The notes below the pieces were generated by a model, which was given only the letters and a program-made list of their open reading frames with translations, did not search any database and was not told the DNA's origin. From assembly GCA_947085045.1 (NCBI GenBank), contig CAMTUU010000004.1:1-64000 (forward strand): 64,000 nt of DNA, written 5' to 3'. The stretch is from Pseudolysinimonas_A sp947085045. Lineage in GTDB: Bacteria; Actinomycetota; Actinomycetes; Actinomycetales; Microbacteriaceae. The number at the start of each line of letters is the position of its first letter. Within the stretch, counting starts at the first letter, position 1. Below are positions 59,022 to 64,000 of this stretch, one piece after another. The translations under genes and the position numbers were made by a program.

Positions 59022-59045
59022 CGCATTTCAAATAATGGAAATGCG
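59022..59045. promoter_or_regulatory. Palindrome between lactonase and dehydratase genes (probable IclR operator)
   Basis: CGCATTTC, AAATAATG, GAAATGCG: perfect 8-bp arms with an 8-base, AT-rich spacer, in the 66-base divergent region. The region is AT-rich against the GC-rich surroundings, as promoters are. The inner TTCA..TGGAA core resembles IclR-type sites. Confidence 0.7.
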
Positions 59046-59069
59046 CCGTCCAACGGCCGAGGAGTCGAT

Positions 59070-60791
59070 GTGGATGACCTGCGGAGTCGCGACTGGTACG
59101 TCGGCGACGACCGGAACGCGTACATCCACCGCGCCTGGATGCGGCGGGGCAACCCGGTCGACTCGCTGGACGGCACGAAACCGCAGATCGCGATCGCGAA
59201 CACCGCGAGCGACCTGACACCCTGCAACATGCACCTGGGCGAGGTTGCCGAGCACGTGAAGAACGGCATCTGGGAGGCGGGCGGCGTTCCCTACAACCTC
59301 CCCGTGGTGTCGCTCGGCGAGACCCAGGTGAAGCCCACCGCGATGCTCTGGCGCAACATGGCCGCGATGGCAATGGAAGAGATGTTCCGCGCCAACCCGA
59401 TCGACGGCCTCGTGCTGCTCGGCGGCTGCGACAAGACGATCCCGGCGCTGCTGATGGCCGCGGCATCGGTCGACATTCCGGCGATCGTCGTGCCCGGCGG
59501 GCCGATGCTCACCGGGCACTTCCGCGGCGAGGCCCTCGGCTGCGGTACCGACGTCTGGCGTCTCTCGGAGGAGGCTCGCGCCGGCAAGATCACCAACGGC
59601 CAGTTCGTCGAATCGGAACGCTCGATGATCCGCGGCAAGGGTCACTGCAACACGATGGGCACCGCATCGACGATGGCGGTCGTCGCCGAGGCCCTCGGGA
59701 TGACGATCCCCGGGTTCGCCGGGACCCCCGCCGCCGACGCCCGGCTGCTCGCCCTCTCGCACGAGACCGGGCGACTCATCGTCGACCTGGTCGCCCAGGA
59801 CCTCAAGCCGAGCGAGGTGATGACGCGGGAGTCCTTCCTCAACGCGATCATCGCCGTCGCGGCGGTCGGCGGCTCGACCAACTCGGTCGTGCACCTGCTC
59901 GCGATCGCCGGGCGCCTCGGCATCCAGCTGACCCTCGAGGACTTCGACGAGGCCGGCGCGGGCGTCCCGGTGCTCGCCAACCTGCAGCCGAGCGGCACGT
60001 TCCTGATGGACGACCTGTTCCGCGCCGGCGGGCTGCTCGCGCTGCTCAGCCAGGTGAAGCACCTCTTCCACCCCGAGCCGATCACCGTGACCGGCCGGCC
60101 GCTCGTCGAGTACCTCGGCGCGCAGCACGAGATCTTCGACGACACCGTCATCCTCGCGCCCGAGAACCCGCTCATGCCCGACGCCGGCATCGCGGTGCTG
60201 CGCGGCAACCTCGCTCCGAACGGGGCGATCATCAAGCCGTCGGCCGCGACCCCCGAGCTGCTCCAGCACACCGGTCCGGCGCTGGTGTTCGATTCGATCG
60301 AGGATCTGCGCGCGCGGATCGACGACCCCGACCTCGACGTCACCGCCGACACCGTGCTCGTGCTGCGCGGCTGCGGCCCGCGCGGGTATCCGGGGTTCCC
60401 CGAGGTCGGCAACATGCCGCTCCCGCGGAAGCTGCTCGAAGCCGGGGTGCGCGACATGGTGCGCATCAGCGACGCCCGAATGAGCGGCACCGCCTACGGC
60501 ACCGTCATCCTGCATGTGGCGCCCGAGGCCGCCGCCGGCGGTCCGCTCGCCTTCGTGCGCACGGGCGACGTCATCCACGTGGATGTCGCGGCGCGACGCC
60601 TGCACGTCGATGTCAGCGACGAGGAGTTCCAGGCGCGCAGTCAGTCGCCCGCGAGCGAGGCCGCCTACGCCGCCCCGACGCGCGGCTGGGAGAAGCTCTA
60701 CGTCGACCACGTGATGCAGGCCGACACCGGCGCCGACCTCGACTTCCTCGTCGGCGGCAGCGGTTCGAAGGTGTCGCGTGAGTCCCACTGA
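59070..60791 (+). CDS. IlvD/Edd family sugar-acid dehydratase
   Basis: 573 residues from GTG 59070 with GAGGAG a few bases upstream. Three Fe-S ligand motifs are seen: DLTPCNMHLGE, LLGGCDKTIPALLMAA, KGHCNTMGTAST; then GGSTNSVVHLLAIAGRLG and the C-terminal ISDARMSGTAYGTVILHV. The family includes dihydroxyacid, gluconate, arabinonate, xylonate and fuconate dehydratases. The context favours an aldonate, not a branched-chain amino acid role. It overlaps the next gene by 14 bases. Confidence 0.93.
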   Translation: MDDLRSRDWYVGDDRNAYIHRAWMRRGNPVDSLDGTKPQIAIANTASDLTPCNMHLGEVAEHVKNGIWEAGGVPYNLPVVSLGETQVKPTAMLWRNMAAMAMEEMFRANPIDGLVLLGGCDKTIPALLMAAASVDIPAIVVPGGPMLTGHFRGEALGCGTDVWRLSEEARAGKITNGQFVESERSMIRGKGHCNTMGTASTMAVVAEALGMTIPGFAGTPAADARLLALSHETGRLIVDLVAQDLKPSEVMTRESFLNAIIAVAAVGGSTNSVVHLLAIAGRLGIQLTLEDFDEAGAGVPVLANLQPSGTFLMDDLFRAGGLLALLSQVKHLFHPEPITVTGRPLVEYLGAQHEIFDDTVILAPENPLMPDAGIAVLRGNLAPNGAIIKPSAATPELLQHTGPALVFDSIEDLRARIDDPDLDVTADTVLVLRGCGPRGYPGFPEVGNMPLPRKLLEAGVRDMVRISDARMSGTAYGTVILHVAPEAAAGGPLAFVRTGDVIHVDVAARRLHVDVSDEEFQARSQSPASEAAYAAPTRGWEKLYVDHVMQADTGADLDFLVGGSGSKVSRESH

Positions 60792-63636
60792 CATCTCGTC
60801 GCGCGCCGGGGTCGACGAGCAGGCCGCCCTCGGCCGTGCCATCCACGAAGCCCTGCCGCGCGCGGGCGCCTCGTCGGTGTCGGCGTTCGATCGGGTCGTC
60901 GCCGCGGTCGACGCGTCGCACTACCTGCTGACCCCCCGTGCCGTCGTGACCCCGGCGGACGCCGCGGAGGTCGCCGCGCTCTTCGCGTACGCGACCGCGG
61001 GCGGGGAGGCCGTCACGTTCCGGTCGGGAGGCACGTCGCTCTCGGGGCAGGCGTCGACCGCGAACATCCTGGTCGACACCCGCGCGAACTTCCGCGGCAT
61101 CGAGGTTCTCGACGACGGCGCTCGCGTGCGCGTCGGGCCCGGCGCGACCGTGCGGCAGGTGAACGCCCGGCTCGTGCGCCATGGCCGCAAACTCGGCCCG
61201 GATCCGGCGAGCGAGATCGCCTGCACGATCGGCGGCGTCGTCGCGAACAACTCCAGCGGGATGGCCTGCGGGGTGACGCAGAACACCTACCAGACGCTCG
61301 AGTCGGCGGTCATCGTGCTCCCCAGCGGCACCGTCGTCGACTCCGCGGCGCCCGACGCCGACGCACGGCTGCAGGAATCGGATCCCGCCCTGCACGCGAC
61401 TCTGCTGCTGTTGCGGGCGCAGCTGCTCGCCGATGAGGCGGCCGCGGCCGAGGTCGCCCGGCAGTTCGCGATCAAGAACACGATGGGCTACTCGCTCAAC
61501 GCCCTCCTCGACCACGAGACCCCGGTGCAGATGCTCGTGCACCTCCTCGTCGGCAGCGAGGGCACGCTCGGCTTCGTGGCCGAGGCGACCTTCCGCACCG
61601 TGCCGCTGCACCGGCATGCCGCGACGACCCTCGTCGTCTTCGACACCCTCGCCGCCGCGACCGCGGCCCTCGTCGACCTGGTCGCGACCGGCGCCGCGAC
61701 GGTGGAGCTGATGGATGCCGCCTCGCTGCGGGCCGCGCGGATCGACCCGGAGTCGGCCGCGGCCCTGCCGACGTTCGCGATCGCCGACCACTGCGCCCTG
61801 CTCGTCGAGTACCAGGCGTCGACGGCCGACGCACTCGCGGCCCTCGTCGAACCGGCCGTCGCGTTGTTCGCGACCCTGCCGCTGACGACCGCGGCCGTGC
61901 TCTCGGGCGACCCCGCGATCCGCGCCTCGCTCTGGCACGTGCGGAAGGGGCTCTACGCGACGATCGCCGGAGCCCGTCCCTCGGGCACCACCGCGCTGCT
62001 CGAGGACATCGCCGTGCCGGTCGACCGGCTCGCGGAGACCTGCGCGGGGCTGACCCGGCTGTTCGAGATCCACGGCTACGGCGACGCCGTCATCTTCGGG
62101 CACGCGAAGGACGGCAACGTGCACTTCCTGCTGGTCGAGGATTTCGAGATCCCGTCGAACGTGGCGCGCTACCGGGCGTTCACGGAAGACATGGTGGAAC
62201 TCGTCCTCGGCGCCGGCGGCACGCTCAAGGCCGAGCACGGCACCGGCAAGATCATGGCGCCGTTCGTGGCACGGCAGTACGGGCCGTTCCTCTACGGGCT
62301 CATGCGCGACGTCAAGCGCGCGTTCGACCCGGCGGGAATCCTCAATCCCGACACGATCCTCACCGACGACCCCGACCTGCACCTGCGGAACCTCAAGTCG
62401 ACGCCGACGGTCGAGGCCGAGGTCGACCGCTGCGTGGAGTGCGGCTACTGCGAGCCGGTCTGTCCGTCGAAGGACCTCACGACCACCCCGCGGCAGCGCA
62501 TCGTGGTGCGGCGCGCGCTCGCCGATGCGGAGGCGCGGGGCGACACCCGTCTCGTGCGGGAACTGCGCCGCGAGTCGGAGTACGAGGTCGTCGACACCTG
62601 CGCGGTCGACGGGATGTGCCAGACCGCGTGTCCCGTGCTGATCAACACCGGCGACCTCGTGCGGCGCCTGCGCTCCGAGACCGTCGGTGCCGTCGAGAGC
62701 GCGGCCTGGGGGGTCGCCGGAACGGCGTGGAAGCCGGTCACCCGGGTGGCGTCCGCCGTGCTCTCGGTCGCCGCGGTGCTGCCGGCGCCGGTGATCCAGC
62801 TGCCGAACCGCGCCGCCCGGGCGGTGCTCGGCACCGACACCCTCCCGTTGTGGAGCCCGGATCTGCCACGCGGAGGCGCTCGTCGTCGGCCCTCGGGCTC
62901 GGCGACCGCGCAGGCCGTCTCCTTCCAGGCGTGCGTCGGCACGATGTTCGGGCCGGCCGAGGGCGGCGAGGGCGTCGCCGCCGCGCTGCTCTCGCTCGCC
63001 GCGAAAGCCGGAGTCGAGTTGCTCCAGCCGGAGGAGATCGGCGGGCTGTGCTGCGGCACCCCGTGGAAGTCGAAGGGGATGCTCGACGGCTACGCCGCCA
63101 TGGTCGAGCGCACGATCGGGTCGCTGTGGCGCGCGAGCGACGGGGGCCGACTGCCGATCGTCAGCGACAACTCGTCGTGCTCCGAAGGCATCGTGCTCGC
63201 CCTCGAGAAGGCGATCTCGTCGCACGCCGAGTACGAGAGTCTGCGCATCCTCGACGCCGTCGACTTCGCGGCCGAGCACCTGCTGCCGCTGCTCGAGGTC
63301 AGCGCAGATCTCGACAGCATCGTCGTGCACCCCACCTGCTCGAGCACCCGCGCGGGGTCGAACGCCCACCTCGCGCAACTCGCCGCCGCCGTCGCGACCG
63401 AGGTCGTCATCCCCGACGACTGGGGCTGCTGCGCCTTCGCCGGCGACCGCGGGATGCTGCATCCCGAACTGACCGCGAGCGCCACCGTGCGCGAAGCCCA
63501 CGAGGTCGACTCTCGCGAATTCGACGCCTATGTGTCGTGCAACCGCACCTGCGAGATCGGCATGACCCGGGCCACCGGGCAGCCCTATCACCACGTTCTG
63601 GAAGTCCTGGATCGATCGGCGAGGAGCCGCAGATGA
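60778..63636 (+). CDS. FAD-binding and Fe-S oxidoreductase (D-lactate/2-hydroxy acid dehydrogenase type)
   Basis: 952 residues from GTG 60778. PCMH FAD domain at residues 50-250 (SGGTSLSGQASTANILVDTR; CTIGGVVANNSSGMACGV), FAD-oxidase C domain to about 540, then two 4Fe-4S motifs (CVECGYCEPVCPS; CAVDGMCQTACPV), and a CCG domain (CVGTMFGP; CCGTPWKSKG; HPTCSSTRAG; CCAFAGDRGML). This full-length fusion fits Dld3-type or D-2-hydroxy-acid dehydrogenases that pass electrons to the quinone pool. In this cluster it may oxidise lactate or a hydroxy acid from the sugar. Confidence 0.93.
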   Translation: MSPTDISSRAGVDEQAALGRAIHEALPRAGASSVSAFDRVVAAVDASHYLLTPRAVVTPADAAEVAALFAYATAGGEAVTFRSGGTSLSGQASTANILVDTRANFRGIEVLDDGARVRVGPGATVRQVNARLVRHGRKLGPDPASEIACTIGGVVANNSSGMACGVTQNTYQTLESAVIVLPSGTVVDSAAPDADARLQESDPALHATLLLLRAQLLADEAAAAEVARQFAIKNTMGYSLNALLDHETPVQMLVHLLVGSEGTLGFVAEATFRTVPLHRHAATTLVVFDTLAAATAALVDLVATGAATVELMDAASLRAARIDPESAAALPTFAIADHCALLVEYQASTADALAALVEPAVALFATLPLTTAAVLSGDPAIRASLWHVRKGLYATIAGARPSGTTALLEDIAVPVDRLAETCAGLTRLFEIHGYGDAVIFGHAKDGNVHFLLVEDFEIPSNVARYRAFTEDMVELVLGAGGTLKAEHGTGKIMAPFVARQYGPFLYGLMRDVKRAFDPAGILNPDTILTDDPDLHLRNLKSTPTVEAEVDRCVECGYCEPVCPSKDLTTTPRQRIVVRRALADAEARGDTRLVRELRRESEYEVVDTCAVDGMCQTACPVLINTGDLVRRLRSETVGAVESAAWGVAGTAWKPVTRVASAVLSVAAVLPAPVIQLPNRAARAVLGTDTLPLWSPDLPRGGARRRPSGSATAQAVSFQACVGTMFGPAEGGEGVAAALLSLAAKAGVELLQPEEIGGLCCGTPWKSKGMLDGYAAMVERTIGSLWRASDGGRLPIVSDNSSCSEGIVLALEKAISSHAEYESLRILDAVDFAAEHLLPLLEVSADLDSIVVHPTCSSTRAGSNAHLAQLAAAVATEVVIPDDWGCCAFAGDRGMLHPELTASATVREAHEVDSREFDAYVSCNRTCEIGMTRATGQPYHHVLEVLDRSARSRR

Positions 63637-64000
63637 GAAGAGCGCTGATCACCGGCGGGCAGAGCGGTCTCGGCGCCGCCTGCGCGACACGACTGCGCGC
63701 CGACGGGGTGGAGGTGCTGACGGTCGACCTCGCCGCCGAGGCCGACCTCTCCCTCGATATCACCGATGCGGATGCCGTGGCCGCCGCGATCGCCGACGTC
63801 GGACCGGTCGACATCCTGGTCAACAGCGCCGGCATCGTCGGACCGAACGTGCCGTTCTGGGAGGCGCCGCCGGAGAAGTGGCGGCAGACCTTCGACGTCA
63901 ACGTGCACGGGCTGTTCAACGTCACGCGCGCCGTGATCCCCGGGATGATCGCCGCCGGATGGGGTCGCATCGTCAACCTCGCGAGCATGGCCGGCAAGGA
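63633..64000 (+). CDS. Short-chain dehydrogenase/reductase, 3' end outside the window
   Basis: ATG 63633 overlaps the previous stop (ATGA). Rossmann start RRALITGGQSGLGAACATRL (TGxxxGxG), then DILVNSAGIVGPNVPFWEAP (NSAG) and GRIVNLASMAGKE, the start of the catalytic Ser strand. The YxxxK is beyond the edge. It is likely the sugar or keto-deoxy-acid dehydrogenase of the pathway. Confidence 0.92.
   Translation, partial: MRRALITGGQSGLGAACATRLRADGVEVLTVDLAAEADLSLDITDADAVAAAIADVGPVDILVNSAGIVGPNVPFWEAPPEKWRQTFDVNVHGLFNVTRAVIPGMIAAGWGRIVNLASMAGK

Overview
The window comes from a high-GC Actinomycete, most likely a member of the Microbacteriaceae. The reasons are the many GTG and TTG starts, the 32-residue lysine/arginine-rich ribosomal protein of the bS22 type, menaquinone and system II cytochrome c maturation genes, a short AspRS without the bacterial insertion domain, and dense gene packing with ATGA, GTGA and CTAG junctions. 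Genus cannot be fixed from the sequence alone.

Layout. 1-5200 is accessory: a translationally coupled set with a 1056-residue polymorphic-toxin-like protein (type VII secretion style N-terminus, glycine-rich 11-residue repeats, a RelA/SpoT-like domain and a second C-terminal domain), two candidate immunity or accessory genes, and a decayed ADP-ribosyltransferase-like remnant. 5200-7031 holds a tiny Lys-rich protein gene, a frameshifted ECF sigma/membrane protein pair and a winged-helix regulator. 7310-15770 is core: upp, tadA, a CDF exporter, proC, Ktr potassium uptake, small regulators, bS22, a HAD phosphatase, glutaredoxin and a Dabb protein. 15770-37044 carries aspS, then cytochrome c maturation (resA-ccdA-resB-ccsB) and almost the whole menaquinone pathway (menC, menB-menE-menA, menD, menF, menG, polyprenyl diphosphate synthase), interrupted by a TetR/MFS exporter pair and PPK2, and ending with an FprA-type ferredoxin reductase.

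37500-53700 is mixed: cardiolipin synthase, twin NTF2-like genes, YajQ, a lytic transglycosylase, tRNA-Tyr, an inositol monophosphatase, an M23 peptidase, two divergent GH13 glucosidases, tRNA-Thr and tRNA-Met, an SQR-like oxidoreductase, a MarR/VOC pair and an AlaX-like editing protein. It also holds many broken genes.

53683-64000 is a catabolic island around an IclR regulator. The minus strand has SMP-30 lactonase, FAH hydrolase, zinc dehydrogenase, IclR, DAO oxidase and cupin. The plus strand has an IlvD/Edd dehydratase, a FAD/Fe-S oxidoreductase and an SDR that runs off the end. The set fits a non-phosphorylating sugar-acid route (lactone hydrolysis, dehydration, oxidation, diketo-acid cleavage), possibly for a 6-deoxy sugar with lactate as a product. 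The substrate is inference.

About ten genes are broken. Some could be single-base indels, but several (AraC/hydrolase junction, TipAS remnant, DUF1508 tail, serine hydrolase) need real deletions. The most unusual parts are the toxin cassette, the decayed MerR/TipAS gene that keeps its operator, and three clear palindromic operators next to MarR, TetR and IclR genes.
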